Origin: Gigantopelta aegis
Taxonomy: Eukaryota; Mollusca; Gastropoda; Neomphalida; Peltospiridae
NCBI RefSeq assembly: GCF_016097555.1
Contig: NC_054701.1
Location: forward strand, 59,489,676 to 59,553,675
Reading direction: 5' to 3'
Length of the DNA: 64,000 nt
Part shown: piece by piece, positions 1-9,746 of the stretch
How positions within the stretch are numbered: position 1 is the first letter of the stretch
How the letters are laid out: every line of letters starts with the position of its first letter
Notes under the pieces: model-generated
The model's input: the letters and a program-made list of their open reading frames with translations, nothing else
Told to the model about the DNA's origin: nothing
Database searches by the model: none
Translations under genes and position numbers: made by a program

Positions 1-128
1 CGGATCCCAGTCGAGGCATGGGATTTTTAATTCAGATACCGACTCCAAACCCTGAGTGAGTGCTCCGCAAGGCTCAATGGGTAGGTGCGACAAGACTGGC
101 ATATCAAAAGCCGTGGTATGTGCTATCT
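1..128 (+). mobile_element. SINE family C fragment, cut by window start
   Basis: The fragment begins inside the B-box region of a tRNA-like head (GGATCCCAGTCGAGGC). It continues with the diagnostic CCGACTCCAAACCCTGAGTG and GCTCAATGGGTAGGTG segments also found, reversed, at 2719-3063 and 53416-53813. After GTAGGTG it jumps to a segment typical of families A/B (GCCGTGGTATGTGCTATC), so it is internally deleted or a mosaic. Confidence 0.75.
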
Positions 129-204
129 TTTTTTTAAAGTTTAACTGGCCAATTTTGCAAAAAATTCTAATCTTTTTTGAGGTCCAAATTAAATCCTTTC
201 ACTT

Positions 205-288
205 TTTTTTTTCTGAAGACTACGTGTTATAATTATTAAAAGTTTGACATCCAGTAGTCGATGATTAATTAATCATTGTGCCCTAGTA
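205..288 (+). mobile_element. SINE family B 3' tail fragment
   Basis: The stretch from TTCTGAAGACTACGTG through GTTTGACATCCAGTAGTCG to the TGCCCTAGTAGGGG end matches the 3' domain of family B SINEs seen at 1043-1195, 1219-1428 and 37076-37365. The tRNA head and centre are absent. It ends where the LINE fragment begins. Confidence 0.6.
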
Positions 289-1040
289 GGGGTGGTATTT
301 TGTTGGGTGCCCAGTCATGTTGGCATCAGGAGTAATGAAAAGGCAGATTCTGCTGCCAAGTCTGCTTTGGATTTGCCTCATGCCAGGGTTGGTGTGCCTT
401 ATACTGATTTTAAATATAGTATCAACCAAGTTATCTTTTCGACTTGGCAACGTGGTTGGAACGGTGCGGTTGCGAACAAGCTTCATGCTATCAAGCCAGT
501 CTTGGGAGGGTGGCAGTCCTCCTATAGACAGTGCAGGAAGGACGAAATAGGCTTGTGTCGTGCTTGACCCATTCATTTATTTTGAAGAAGGATCCTCCAC
601 CTCAGTGTGAGCGCTGTCAGTGTACTCTGACAGTACGCCACATTTTGGTGGAGTGTCCTCATCTCAAAGAAACTAGAAAAGAATGAATGAATGAATGAAT
701 GAATCTTTAACGACACCCCAGCACGAAATATACATCGGCTATTGGGTGTTAAACTATGGTAAATGTAAATAAGATATTTTTGGTCAGAGAAATGTGATCG
801 AATCATTTCGATTCCATCCAGAACTTATTTTACAGTTCCTACGTGATACTGCGTTTTATTGTAAATTTTAAATAGTATCTAACTGTGATATTGTGTTTTA
901 ATTTAACTGTTGAATTTTTATATTGATGTCGATCAGCACATTGTGTTTATATTTACCATAGTTTGACACCCAATAGCCGATGCATTTTTCGTGCTGGGGT
1001 GTCGTTAAACATTCATTCATTCATTCATTCATTCATTCAT
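289..1040 (+). mobile_element. LINE (non-LTR retrotransposon) 3' end with RNase H domain
   Basis: The plus strand at 292-567 encodes an RNase H-like C-terminal segment with FCWVPSHVGI and NEKADSAAK, typical of I/Jockey-group LINEs that carry RNase H. It is followed by a Cys/His-rich tail (CERCQCTLTVRHILVECP) near 605-660. The C-terminus resumes after an insertion (FRFHPELILQFLRD, about 805-850) and stops near 868. The 3' UTR ends at an ATTC-type tetranucleotide tail near 1040, the usual target-primed end. Only the last part of the element is present, so it is 5'-truncated. The RNase H call is solid; the clade name is inference. Confidence 0.75.
668..778 (-). mobile_element. Antisense copy of the LINE's own 3' tail inserted in its C-terminus
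   Basis: On the minus strand this reads as a roughly 90-bp version of the host LINE's 3' end: ACCATAGTTTAACACCCAAT, then CGTGCTGGGGTGTCGTTAAA, then ATTC repeats. The same text runs forward at 950-1040. It interrupts the LINE reading frame between HILVECP and FRFHPEL, so it is a very short, 5'-truncated sister copy that landed in the opposite orientation. No clear target-site duplication was seen. Confidence 0.65.
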
Positions 1041-1042
1041 TT

Positions 1043-1195
1043 TTAGTAGGGGTGGTGGTTCAAATTCAGTCCTGGGTTTTCTCTGAAGACTACGTATACG
1101 TGTCATAATTATATATCATGTTTAACATTCAATAGTCGATGATTCATTTATCAATGTGCTCTAGTGGGGTCGTTAAATAAAACAAATTAACTTTA
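1043..1195 (+). mobile_element. SINE family B 3' fragment
   Basis: It runs from GGTTCAAATTCAGTCCTGGG through TTCTCTGAAGACTACG and ATTCAATAGTCGATGATTC to TCGTTAAATAAAACAAATTA, the family B 3' domain and tail. It directly follows the LINE tail. Confidence 0.6.
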
Positions 1196-1218
1196 TTTTT
1201 AGACTTGCTTCAAATGTG

Positions 1219-1428
1219 GGGGCGGGACGTAGCCCAGCGGTAAAGCGCTCGCTGGGATGGTGCATATAAAACATAGCTTGCTACTAATGGAAAACAAATG
1301 TAGCGGGTTTCCTTTCTAAGACTATGTGTCAAAATTACCAAATGTCTGACATCCAAATAACCTATGATTCGTAATTCAATGTGCTCTAGTGGTGTTGATA
1401 AACAAAACGAACTTTAACTTTGTTTCAA
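1219..1428 (+). mobile_element. SINE family B, internally deleted
   Basis: The tRNA-like head (GGGACGTAGCCCAGCGGTAA, A-box region) is joined directly to GGGATGGTGCATATAAAA, skipping the B box and the central domain. It then continues with ATGTAGCGGGTTTCC, AAAATTACCAAATGTCTGAC and a GTGCTCTAGTGGTGTTGATA tail. Head and tail are both present, so this is one copy with a deletion. Confidence 0.75.
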
Positions 1429-2300
1429 AATTGTTGGTTGATGCTACGATAGTTGAGAATTGGTTGCCTATTAGATGTACTGAAATGATTTTGTCTTAGT
1501 TTGACTACGAATAGAGCAAATTTTTAAATACTATTATTTTATTTATTCATGTGTCTACTATTTAACGGTATTTTGTGTGTAGCTACTAACTGGTGCTCAG
1601 AAGAAAAAAGCACCACAATATGTGTTGCTTATTGGATGTACTGGAATACATTTATTTGAATGAAGTTTTAACTAAAAAGAGTCTCAAGTTTGAACATTCA
1701 TGCATAGTGACTATATAAAGATAGCTGGGAGCTGGGAACTATTTTCTCGTGCCCCTATCCAGAAAGGTTCAGGCACGTCCACCATGGATCCGCGTTCTGG
1801 CATCGTCAGCCCACGGTTCCATGGCGGAGGGTAAAGATAGTTGTTTGGAAATCTAGTTAGCAATTTTTATAGCTTTGTTCTTTTTTACTTCGTTACTCAA
1901 GTAATCATTCGGAGCAGTCCTGAAACAGTGTGTGTGTGTAGTGACAAAGTATCCTGTATTGAAATCCATGCACTCACCCGCAATTTGTGGATATACCTAT
2001 TATTATAGTTTCCATGCAAGAAAACCAAAACAATTAGGGTGGGTGACAGCTCGCTAGATTCATCTCTTATATTTAACACATGGTCAGTTATAACAAAACG
2101 CAATTTCAGAAACTTTATTTTTATCTGTATCATTCTTTATTTTTAAAGCATAGGTGGGGATATTTATGATGCCAGGTGCTGGCATGCATAAATCTCAAAT
2201 TGAGGATTCACAAACAACTGTGGTTATCAGTCATGCTTGATGCAAGCGGAATGCGCCGGAACTGGAGAGCGGTTAGGGGACGTAACTCTGCCTAATTTTT
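1429..2300. other. Intergenic, with a short hairpin-forming repeat
   Basis: No gene is seen. Around 1742-1790 is a segment (CGTGCCCCTATCC, then AAGGTTCAGGCACG) that resembles the 3' hairpin of family D SINEs (CGTGCTTATATCC, then AAGGTTCAAGCACG) without a D-type head. A short TG run lies near 1927-1939. The rest is AT-rich and featureless to my eye. Confidence 0.4.
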
Positions 2301-2319
2301 CTCGCTCATTTCTAATAGA

Positions 2320-2617
2320 AATGTTTTATTTAACGACGCACTCAACACATTTTATTTACGGTTATATGGCGTCAAACATATGGTCATGGACCACACAGAT
2401 AATGAGAGAGGAAACCCGCTGTCGCCACTTCATGGGCTACTCTTTTTCGATTAGCAGCAAGGGATCTTTTATATGCACCATCCCACAGACGGGGTAGTAC
2501 ATACCACGGCCTTTGATATACCAGTCGTGGTGCACTGGCTTGAACGAGAAATAGCCCAATGGGCCCACCGACGGGGATCGATCCCAGAGCGCTCTACCAC
2601 TGGGCTACGTCCCACCC
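2320..2617 (-). mobile_element. SINE family A, near full length, with target-site duplication
   Basis: On the minus strand this is a complete family A SINE: tRNA-like head (GGGACGTAGCCCAGTGGTAG), central domain (TCTCGTTCAAGCCAGTGCAC), the block CTGCTAATCG...AGTAGCCCATGAAGTGG, and the tail GTTGAGTGCGTCGTTAAATA. It is flanked by a 19-bp direct repeat with one mismatch: CTCGCTCATTTCTAATAGA at 2301-2319 and CTCGCTAATTTCTAATAGA at 2618-2636. The head carries a small deletion around the B box. Confidence 0.9.
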
Positions 2618-2718
2618 CTCGCTAATTTCTAATAGAGTCTATACACTGTCCTAGCCATCATTGGTGATTAGCAATTCTTAACCAGTGAGGAATGTCTGCT
2701 CCACATTTTTCTAATAAT

Positions 2719-3063
2719 TATTATTATTTACGGTTATATGGCGTCAGACATATGGTTACGGACCACACAGATATTGAGAGGAAACCCGCTGTCGCCACTA
2801 CATGGGCTACTCTTTCCGATTAGCAGCAAGGGATCTTTTATTTGCGCTTCCCACAGGCAGGATAGCACAAACCATGGCCTTTGTTGAACCAGTCATGGAT
2901 CACTGGTCGGTGCAAGTGGTTTACACCTACCCATTGAGCCTTGCGGAGCACTCACTCAGTGTTTAGAGTCGGTATCTGGATTAAAAATCCCATGCCTCGA
3001 TCCGAACCCAGTACCTACCAGCCTGTAGACCGATGGCCTAACCACGACGCCACCGAGGCCGGT
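2719..3063 (-). mobile_element. Mosaic SINE: family C head and centre with a family A 3' part
   Basis: Read on the minus strand, the head is family C (GGCCTCGGTGGCGTCGTGGT, then CTACAGGCTGGTAGGTACTG). The centre has the C-specific GTGATCCATGACTGGTTCAA and GGAAGCGCAAATAAAAGATC. The 3' part switches to family A wording (ATATCTGTGTGGTCCGTAAC, ATGTCTGACGCCATATAACC). The family C copy at 53416-53813 keeps its own C tail, so this copy shows module exchange between SINE families. Confidence 0.8.
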
Positions 3064-3479
3064 AGGAAAAGTAAGAAATGCAGGACAGTAAACTTTTGCA
3101 CAAAAGCTGTTTATTATATTGTATTTTGATGGTATAATTTCAATTTTCATATAGGTCTTAAATGGCACGTGATATAAAACGTGATGTCAAAAGTGCTGTA
3201 ATATATCAATAAAAAAAACACCTACTCAACATTTACGGTACGTACTGAAAACGATGGTTGATTGGCCCACCATTTCTTGTCTCACAGCCCATGGTCTTCT
3301 GTTATAAGATGAAATACACTTCTCTATTTCTTAGTGTACTATTTTTGCCACCAACATGTCAAGATGTCCTTCTAAAGTCCTTCTAAAGGTGAAATTATCA
3401 GCACGACCGCTGTTGACTTTTTCGAGGAGACAGTCCCATATTGAATATTCCGTAAGGTTTCAGTCAAGGATACAAAAAT

Positions 3480-3783
3480 TAATTTTCAAATTTTTGGATG
3501 CAAAAATAAAACTCGAAGGATCAAGCATTCTGAGAGTACATGTCCCCTACCGGGCCCAACAAATGTTCGTATCTCCTAAGTTTAAGGGCCATAACTCTGT
3601 CAAAAGTGGGTAAATCACCATGAAAGTTTTAATCTGTAGCAGTACATGATACAGCTATACACAAAATTTCAGCTCAATATATCAAGGCATTGTGGAAAAA
3701 CAATGCTGAAAACCATGTGTGGGACAGACGGACGGAGATGAAACCTATAGTCCACCCCGGTTGGACCTGTAGGGGACTAATAA
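3480..3783 (+). repeat. Dispersed repeat with GGGCCATAACTCTGT core
   Basis: Landmarks are CAAGCATTCTGAGAGTACAT, AAGGGCCATAACTCTGTCAA, GCATTGTGGAAAAACAATGC, TGTGGGACAGACGGACGGAG and GGGGACTAATAA. Diverged copies occur at 44755-45030 and in pieces at 53270-53415 and 54050-54170. I recall similar sequence as common in mollusc genomes. No coding capacity was seen and the class is unknown. Confidence 0.65.
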
Positions 3784-3901
3784 AGAAGTGTTGTTGTCTT
3801 TTTTTTCAGTATTCTGCTTTGCATACTTTCCCCGCTTTTTTAAATCAACCTATATCAAATTGGAGGGGGGAGGGGGGCATACTTTTCAGAAATGTGAGGA
3901 C

Positions 3902-4178
3902 ATTCATTCAACTTATTGTCGTGCTTATATCCAATTAAGGTTCAAGCACGCTGTCCTGGGCACACACCTCAGCTATCTGGACTGTCTGTCCAGGATAGTG
4001 GGTTAGTTGTTAATTGTTAATGGTTAGTGAGAGAAAAAAGAGGGTGCTGTGGTCTTACACCTACCTACGCACTGAGTCGTTAAAACTCGCTTTGGGTGGG
4101 AGTCGGTACCGGGCTACGAACCCTGTACCTACCAGCTTTATGTCCGATGGCTTAACCACAACGCCACCGATGCCGGTA
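3902..4178 (-). mobile_element. SINE family D, near full length
   Basis: Minus strand: tRNA-like head (ACCGGCATCGGTGGCGTTGT, then GGCTTAAGCCATCGG-type text), GGTACCGACTCCCACCCAAA, the CTCTCACTAACCATTAAC block, TGTCCTGGACAGACAGTCCA and a 3' hairpin (CGTGCTTGAACCTTAATTGG, then ATATAAGCACG). Other copies are at 7276-7512, 8537-8785 and 31669-32316. Confidence 0.85.
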
Positions 4179-4696
4179 TCACACACAAAGATGTATGTGT
4201 GGACTAATGCCAGCCAGCACCCCGTCACCCTCCGTTACTGACATCTATAAGGGTGTAGGTAATCTTTGGCACACTTCCACCAAACACGCATATCGTGAAC
4301 ACACCAAATGACTTCGATAAAGAGAGACAGTCGAAGACAGTCCGACACCTATGCTTTAATTTTGTCTATAAATATGGTGAACTACAAAACATTTCTATCC
4401 CTTTTTGCCTAAATACCTACAGACTGTTTCCAAAGATTTCATTTGCGGCTTTGAGCTTCTCCTAGGGTGAATTTGCTAAAGAGTCAAAGCCGCTGATCTT
4501 TGTTTTTAGACAGTGTAAAATAGTTTCGGCTATTACAGATTTTTTCCCCGTTAAATTGCTTAAGTTGTAAGTGTGGCAAATCCCCATGTGTTACGGTCGT
4601 TCTGATGCTTGTACTATATCTCAAATTGAATTTTATGCGAAGTAGAAAGGGTACATAACTCTTTTAACTTGGGTTTATGACTTTTATGTAATGGTG

Positions 4697-4862
4697 GATA
4701 TACAGAGAATAATACATGAGTGGCCGTTAGGTACCATTTATCTCAAGAGTTTTTTTTTTAAATGTATCTAACGAGCGAAAGCGAGTTTGATACGGTTTTT
4801 TAAACAACGAGTTGTGAGATAAATGGTATCTAACGGACACGAATGTTATTATTCTGTTTCTT
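4697..4862. repeat. Foldback repeat with inverted arms
   Basis: The left arm (AGAATAATACATGAGTGGCC, GTTAGGTACCATTTATCTCA) is matched in reverse complement by the right arm (TGAGATAAATGGTATCTAAC, GGACACGAATGTTATTATTC). The loop contains ATGTATCTAACGAGCGAAAG. There is no coding capacity. It resembles a small non-autonomous inverted-repeat element. Confidence 0.6.
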
Positions 4863-4883
4863 ACATATCCTCATAAACCAGGT

Positions 4884-5227
4884 TTTAAAGGCATACTGTC
4901 ACGGATTTAAGGACCTAATTTCTCTAAAAATGGATAATCACTAAAAATTACATTAATTGTTGGAAACCAAATCTAGCTATTGCATCACCTTAACTGAACC
5001 ATGATGGAGTGAAATCGATGTCAACCCTCTCGGCAAGTTTAGGTTTTGAATTATGGACCATTGCCATAATTCAATTATTTTTACAAAATATCATTAATAA
5101 ATGGAGTATGGTGATTATGAAGATAGTTGAATAAAGTACATTTAGAGACAAATCAAATTATTTTTGTTCAGGTAATATTTTGTTAGACCATTAAATAGGT
5201 CAGTGGTCTGTGACAATATGCCTGTAA
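4884..5227. mobile_element. MITE, TTAA type
   Basis: It begins TTAAAGGCATACTGTCACGG and ends GTCTGTGACAATATGCCTGT, whose reverse complement (ACAGGCATATTGTCACAGAC) mirrors the start. The inverted termini are about 18-20 bp. The interior (about 300 bp) is non-coding. The left TTAA and the ends fit a piggyBac- or Kolobok-style non-autonomous element, but the superfamily is inference. Confidence 0.55.
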
Positions 5228-5994
5228 GCAAATTTTAACATCTTTATCGACTAAAAGATATTTACAACCCTTTGCACTTGTAATTGACTTCACAGACGTA
5301 TGACTGCCAGGTTAACTATACGTCACAGTATAATCGTGCTGTTTTTTATTGGACGTATGGCATTGGTGACCTGGTCATCATATAGGAGCAGCCAGTCGTA
5401 TGTCTTGAAATTGTTAACATACGTACGTGTGTAAACAACTGTGTGTTATCAAAAATAACACATGGTGTTCTCACCCACGGGTGTGTAAGAAATGTATTTA
5501 ATGTTGTATTCTAAGATTCTAAAAACAAACAGATGCGATATTATATGATTTAAAAAAAAAAAAAGTATGTCTTCAACAACAAAAAATCTGTGACAGAAGC
5601 ATATTCTGTTTATTTAAGAACACTGTGTTCACGTCTTTCTATATAAATCTTTATGTAACACACTGTTTATGCGCGTGCGTCTTAATCCGCGACGTTCCAT
5701 CAACCAATTTGTTCTCGTAAACAACATAAATGGGATTCCCATCAACGACAGACCTGGCTACTAATTCTTTAATGGCACACGCCATATGTCAAAGTATCAT
5801 CTTATCAGTGGTGCTAAAGAGCTGTCGGTTGACTTGTTCCAAACTTAGACACACAAGGTAAATTACATTACCTTTCCTTAAAACCCGCTTTCCAGTCGGT
5901 CTCCAGAGCCGACATCTTAACAATGGGGTCACCTCAAAAACAACAGATTTCTGCTTTGCGTCAACACATATCTACTTGGAAACTTGGAAACTTG
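5228..5994. other. Intergenic, with a short inverted repeat
   Basis: No gene is seen. Around 5293-5412, CAGACGTATGACTGCC and the reverse complement of CCAGTCGTATGTCTT form short inverted arms. A small perfect hairpin, TGTGTTAT...ATAACACA, lies near 5441-5461. Confidence 0.35.
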
Positions 5995-6455
5995 TTTAAC
6001 GTGCACATTCAGAGCAAGCTGTTGTAGCGCACGCCTGTCCTGGGAGGGGGCGAGACGTAGCCCAGTGGTAAAGCGCTCGCTTGATGCGCGGTCGGTTTGG
6101 GATCGATCCCCGTCAGTGGGCCATTGGCTATTTTTCGCTCCAGCCAGTGCACCACGACTGGTACATCAAACGCCGTGGTATGTGCTATCCTGTCTATGGG
6201 ATGGTGCATATAAAAGATCCCTTGCTGCTAATCGAAAAGAGTAGCCCATGAAGTGGCGACAGCGGGTTTCCTCCCTCAATATCTGTGTGGTCCTTAACGC
6301 CATATAACCGTAAATAAAATGTGTTGAGTGCGTCGTTAAATAAAACATTTCCTTCCTTCCTTTGCCTGTCCTGGGCACAAGTACCGGCCTCAGTCGGTTC
6401 TTCCGTTTAGGACAGTAAAGGGTTGGGGTGAGTGAAGGAGGGAACCTATTTACAA
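5995..6455 (+). repeat. Dispersed repeat F, interrupted by a SINE A
   Basis: GTGCACATTCAGAGCAAGCT and CGCACGCCTGTCCTGGGCAC (rejoined across the SINE) and the GGACAGTAAAGGGTTGGGGT segment match 35219-35440 (GCACATTCAGAGCAAGCTGT, GCACGCCTGTCATGGGTACA, GACAGGAAAGGGGTGGGGTG). The repeat is thus split by the SINE at 6045-6363. Confidence 0.6.
6045..6363 (+). mobile_element. SINE family A, full length, with 12-bp target-site duplication
   Basis: The tRNA-like head shows an A box (GACGTAGCCCAGTGGTAAAG) and a B box (GGGATCGATCCCC). The shared centre is GCCAGTGCACCACGACTGG. The tail is GAGTGCGTCGTTAAATAAAA with short CCTT repeats. The direct repeat GCCTGTCCTGGG flanks it at 6033-6044 and 6364-6375, so this is a bona fide retroposition into repeat F. 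Confidence 0.92.
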
Positions 6456-7275
6456 ATTACAATAAGGATTTATCCAGACATTGTTTTGGGCCAAACATAG
6501 GTCCCTTTCCAAAATCAATTGGCACTAAAAATTCCCAATTTGATGTGATAAATTACTTCAATAATGGTGCTTTGCCCCATTATTCAATGGGCTAAAAAAT
6601 AAAAAGGAGAATTAGATTAAATCGCGCTAGTTTTCCAAATCCCACCAGACAAAGGACTCTTACAAAATATCCTGGATAAATCCCTGAATGACTTACATGT
6701 ACGACGTAAGACAATTTGCGCTGGGGGGTTTTGTTTGTTTTTGGTTGTTGGGTTCTTGTTGGTTGTTGTTTGTGGTTGGGTTGTTTTTGTGTGTGTGTTT
6801 TTTTTTTTTTTTTGGGGGGGGGGGGGTTTGTCCTGAATTTTGTTATATGCCGCTCTCTTTAGGAAAGAGTGTTTGCTACACGTCTCAACACATTTAGTGT
6901 GTAGCATATTCTGCATATAACAATCGTGATACTTGGTCTAAAGGAATGAAGAAACCTACTTCTAGTTTTATTATGCAGCAAAGGTATTTTATATGTGCAG
7001 TTTTTTACTTATTTCCGTGCTTATATCCAATTAAGGTTCAAGCAGGTTTTTTCACTGATAGGTTTCAATATAGCCTACGATATGGCTTAAATGGGAAAAC
7101 CAAAATGTCCTGCTGGGGTCCGACCCACAACTCGTCATAATCTCTACCCTTTGACCAATCCACCATGGATGACTCTACCGGGAACCGAAGCTACCGCTGC
7201 TTTAGATCTCTGGGTCACTGAGACATGCGAGCTACCTCACCACGTCAAGGAACTGACCATTTGATACAATCACCG
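6456..7275. other. Intergenic; T/G low-complexity tract and SINE D tail
   Basis: Positions 6720-6830 form a T- and G-rich low-complexity tract ending in long T and G runs. A family D SINE tail on the minus strand (TTCCGTGCTTATATCCAATT, then AAGGTTCAAGCAGG) lies at about 7013-7045. No gene is supported; translations through the G/T tract are artefacts of composition. Confidence 0.45.
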
Positions 7276-7512
7276 GCCTCGATGGTGTAGTGGTCAAACC
7301 ATCATGGCTGATAGGTTTCCGGTTCGCATCCAGATACCGGGTACCACCTATATCGAGCTTAACATCGATTTCTCTCTCATTAACAATTAATACTCTTTCC
7401 TAGACAGATAGCCCAGACAGCATCTGTGTGTGTGTGTATGTGTGTGTGTGTGTGCGTGCGCGCGTGCCTAGGACAGCGTGCTTGAACCTTAATTTAAATA
7501 AGCACGGAAATA
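7276..7512 (+). mobile_element. SINE family D, with expanded TG repeat
   Basis: It has a tRNA-like head (CCGGCCTCGATGGTGTAGTG, then CCGGTTCGCATCCAGA), the CTCTCATTAACAATTAA block, AGACAGATAGCCCAGACAGC and the 3' hairpin CGTGCTTGAACCTTAATT...ATAAGCACGG. A TG-rich microsatellite (about 7424-7456) has grown inside the body. Confidence 0.8.
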
Positions 7513-7692
7513 AGTGTAATTTGTAGCACCAGTCAATATTTGCAATCTAGTCTAGGACAGGCCGTTAGGTCACCCAAATGTCCACCCAAAAGCGTACTAA
7601 ATTTTTTTTTTTTGAAACTGGGTTAACTTGAATACAAATATTAATTTAATAGAACAGTAGGCCCTACAAGTAGTGTTTAATAAGAAGTTAAA

Positions 7693-7780
7693 GTTTGTTT
7701 TCTCAACGACACCACTAGAGCACATTGATTTATTGATAATCGGCCATTGGATGTCAACCATTTGGTAATTTTGATATTAT
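7693..7780 (-). mobile_element. SINE family B tail fragment
   Basis: TTTTCTCAACGACACCACTA, GAGCACATTGATTTATTGAT and CCATTGGATGTCAACCATTT are the reverse complement of the family B 3' end. It abuts the next SINE. Confidence 0.65.
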
Positions 7781-8065
7781 AGGGGCAAAACATTCGCTTG
7801 ATGCGCAGTCGGTCTAGGATCGATCCCCGTCGGTGGACCCATTTGGCTATTTCTCGTTCCAGCCAGTGTTCCACAATTGGTGTAACAAAGGCCGTGGTAT
7901 GTACTATTCTGTCTGTGGGATGGTGCATATAAAAGATCCATTGCTGCTAATCGAAAAGAGTAGCCCATGAAGTGGCGACAGCGGGTTTCCTCTCTCAATA
8001 TCTGCGTGGTCCTTAACCATATGTCTGACGCCATATAACCGTAAATAAAATGTATTGAGTGCGCC

Positions 8066-8070
<5 letters not shown>
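7781..8070 (+). mobile_element. SINE family A, 5' end slightly truncated
   Basis: It starts within the tRNA-like head (CATTCGCTTGATGCGCAGTC, B box GATCGATCCCCGTC). It has the family A centre and 3' domain and ends GAGTGCGCCGTTAAATAAAT, running straight into an AAAT and then TA microsatellite. Confidence 0.85.

Positions 8071-8149
<79 letters not shown>
8071..8149. repeat. (AAAT)n followed by (TA)n microsatellite
   Basis: The SINE tail ends in AAAT repeats (8071-8094) and then an uninterrupted TA run to 8149. The tract lies between two oppositely oriented SINE copies. Confidence 0.95.
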
Positions 8150-8151
<2 letters not shown>

Positions 8152-8297
8152 TAACCACATTTGTTCATTAGTAGCAAGGGGTCTTTTATATGCATCATCC
8201 CCCAGACAGGATAGGACATACCACGACCTTTGATATACAGGTTGTGGTGCACTGTCTGGAACGAGAAATAGCCCAATGGTCCCACCGACGGGGATAG
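8150..8297 (-). mobile_element. SINE family A/B central fragment
   Basis: The reverse complement shows CCGTCGGTGGGACCATTGGG, TTTCTCGTTCCAGACAGTGC, AAGGTCGTGGTATGTCC and GGATGATGCATATAAAAGAC. Head and tail are missing. It mirrors the plus-strand SINE on the other side of the TA tract. Confidence 0.75.
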
Positions 8298-8536
8298 ATG
8301 TGACACTATGAGTTATTAATATATGAGATATATACGTGTCACCAACGCAAGACCAGTGGTCAGATAATGTCATCAACTGAAAGATAGAAAGACAAGTGAC
8401 CAGATATTTATTATTAAGTGTCACCCATGGACATATGGGTGACGTGATGCAGAGATAGACGAACCCCCGATCTTGGAGACTTCCATAAAAGACAGCTTCC
8501 AGAGAGTCAACCATTAGTTATTAGCCATTTCATTTC

Positions 8537-8785
8537 AACTTATTTTCGTGCTTATATCCAATGAAGGTTCAAGCACGCTGTCCTGGACACACATCTCATC
8601 TATTTGGGCTGTCTGTCCAGGACAGTGGGTTAGTTGTTAGCTGGTTAGTGGGTAGTGTAGTGGCCTTACACCTACCCATTGAGTTCTTAAAAACCCGCTC
8701 CGAGTTGGAGTCGGTATTGAGCTGCGAACCCTGTACCTATCAGCCTGTAGTCCGATGGCTTAACCACTGCTATACCGAGGCCGGT
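8537..8785 (-). mobile_element. SINE family D, with short target-site duplication
   Basis: Minus strand: head ACCGGCCTCGGTATAGCAGT, B-box-like GGGTTCGCAGCTC, the TGTCCTGGACAGACAGCCCA block and the tail hairpin CGTGCTTGAACCTTCATTGG. A short direct repeat, TATTAGCCA, flanks it (about 8519-8527 and 8788-8796). Confidence 0.8.
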
Positions 8786-8825
8786 GCTATTAGCCAGCTA
8801 TCGTACCGGGCAGACTTACACTAGG

Positions 8826-8970
8826 GCTGTGTTCAATCAGACCGAGCGGGGAAAGGTCCGCTAGACTGGTTTATGCGCTTCACGATAAACCAAATGGCCA
8901 CGTCGGGAACCAATCAAATAGTTCGCGAACGTTAGCGAAACGTTTGCTGGCTGAACTTGGGGCTGGTGAT
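8826..8970. mobile_element. Possible small MITE
   Basis: The segment from GGGCTGTGTTCAATCAGACC to TGCTGGCTGAACTTGGGGCT has short imperfect inverted ends (GGGCTGTGTTCA against AGCCCCAAGTTCA) and a GC-rich interior unlike its surroundings (AGCGGGGAAAGGTCCGC). No coding capacity was seen. Confidence 0.35.
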
Positions 8971-9171
8971 CACAGGGCCAACAACGTATCTAGGTGAGAC
9001 TGTAATGTAATCAGTAATATTTTAATAAATATTTTTATAAACAAAGTAATTCTTGTTATGCATGGCGGATCGATGAAGTTATAGCTGGCACTCACAACGC
9101 GGACATCTACAACCACTCTAGATAAGAAACCAGACCACGAGCGAAACAATTACGAGCACTGACTCTAGGGT

Positions 9172-9281
9172 TACTACATCGATCCCAAACCGACCGCGCA
9201 TCAAACGAACGCTAAATACCACTAAGCTACGTCCCGTCCCTTAATACAAAAAAAGTGTCACGGTTTTAACGGGATTTTTCC

Positions 9282-9369
<88 letters not shown>
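9172..9369 (-). repeat. SINE A head fragment followed by a (TA)n microsatellite
   Basis: At 9172-9242 the reverse complement reads as a family A tRNA-like head (GGGACGGGACGTAGCTTAGT, GTTTGGGATCG) with no body. Positions 9289-9369 are a pure TA run of about 80 bp. Confidence 0.7.
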
Positions 9370-9372
<3 letters not shown>

Positions 9373-9414
9373 TTCAAAATCATAACAGGAAAAAACATCC
9401 CCAGTTAAAGAGAC

Positions 9415-9746
9415 ATTCCTGAGTTTTCTGCATTGTAAGATGTTCCCGAATTATAAAATATTTCAACGATTAAATTTTCTTGTTTAGAATATCAGTGTCG
9501 TCTTAATATTTGTCAGAAGCCCAAACTGGATTTTGTCTTCAAATAATTTCGTTAATAAAATATTTTAGGAAATAAAACGAAATTTAACCTAGTACAAATA
9601 TTAGAACAATCAGAAACACGTTTAATATACAGCCACTAATATTTTATGCAGAAAAATATATTTGCTATGTAAATACAATCGTTAAAAAGTCTCTGTTAGT
9701 CGATCACATCTTAAAAGTGGTAACAAACTCAGGAATATCCCTTTAA
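9415..9746. mobile_element. TTAA MITE, family M1, 332 bp
   Basis: It begins TTAAAGAGACATTCCTGAG and ends CTCAGGAATATCCCTTTAA, an inverted pair with TTAA at both edges. Interior landmarks (AGAAGCCCAAACTGGATTTT, CTTGTTTAGAATATCAGTGT) recur in reverse orientation in the copy at 29971-30337. This is a non-autonomous element with TTAA target preference, in piggyBac or Kolobok style. Confidence 0.8.

Noticed and set aside
6060-6120. tRNA gene candidates (here and at about twenty similar sites)
   Set aside because: A and B boxes are present, but the sequence does not fold into a full cloverleaf with acceptor stem and always continues into a SINE body. These are SINE heads.
7904-8514. Long minus-strand frame with Tyr-Ile runs
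   Set aside because: The frame runs through a TA microsatellite and SINE copies; the peptide is repeat translation.
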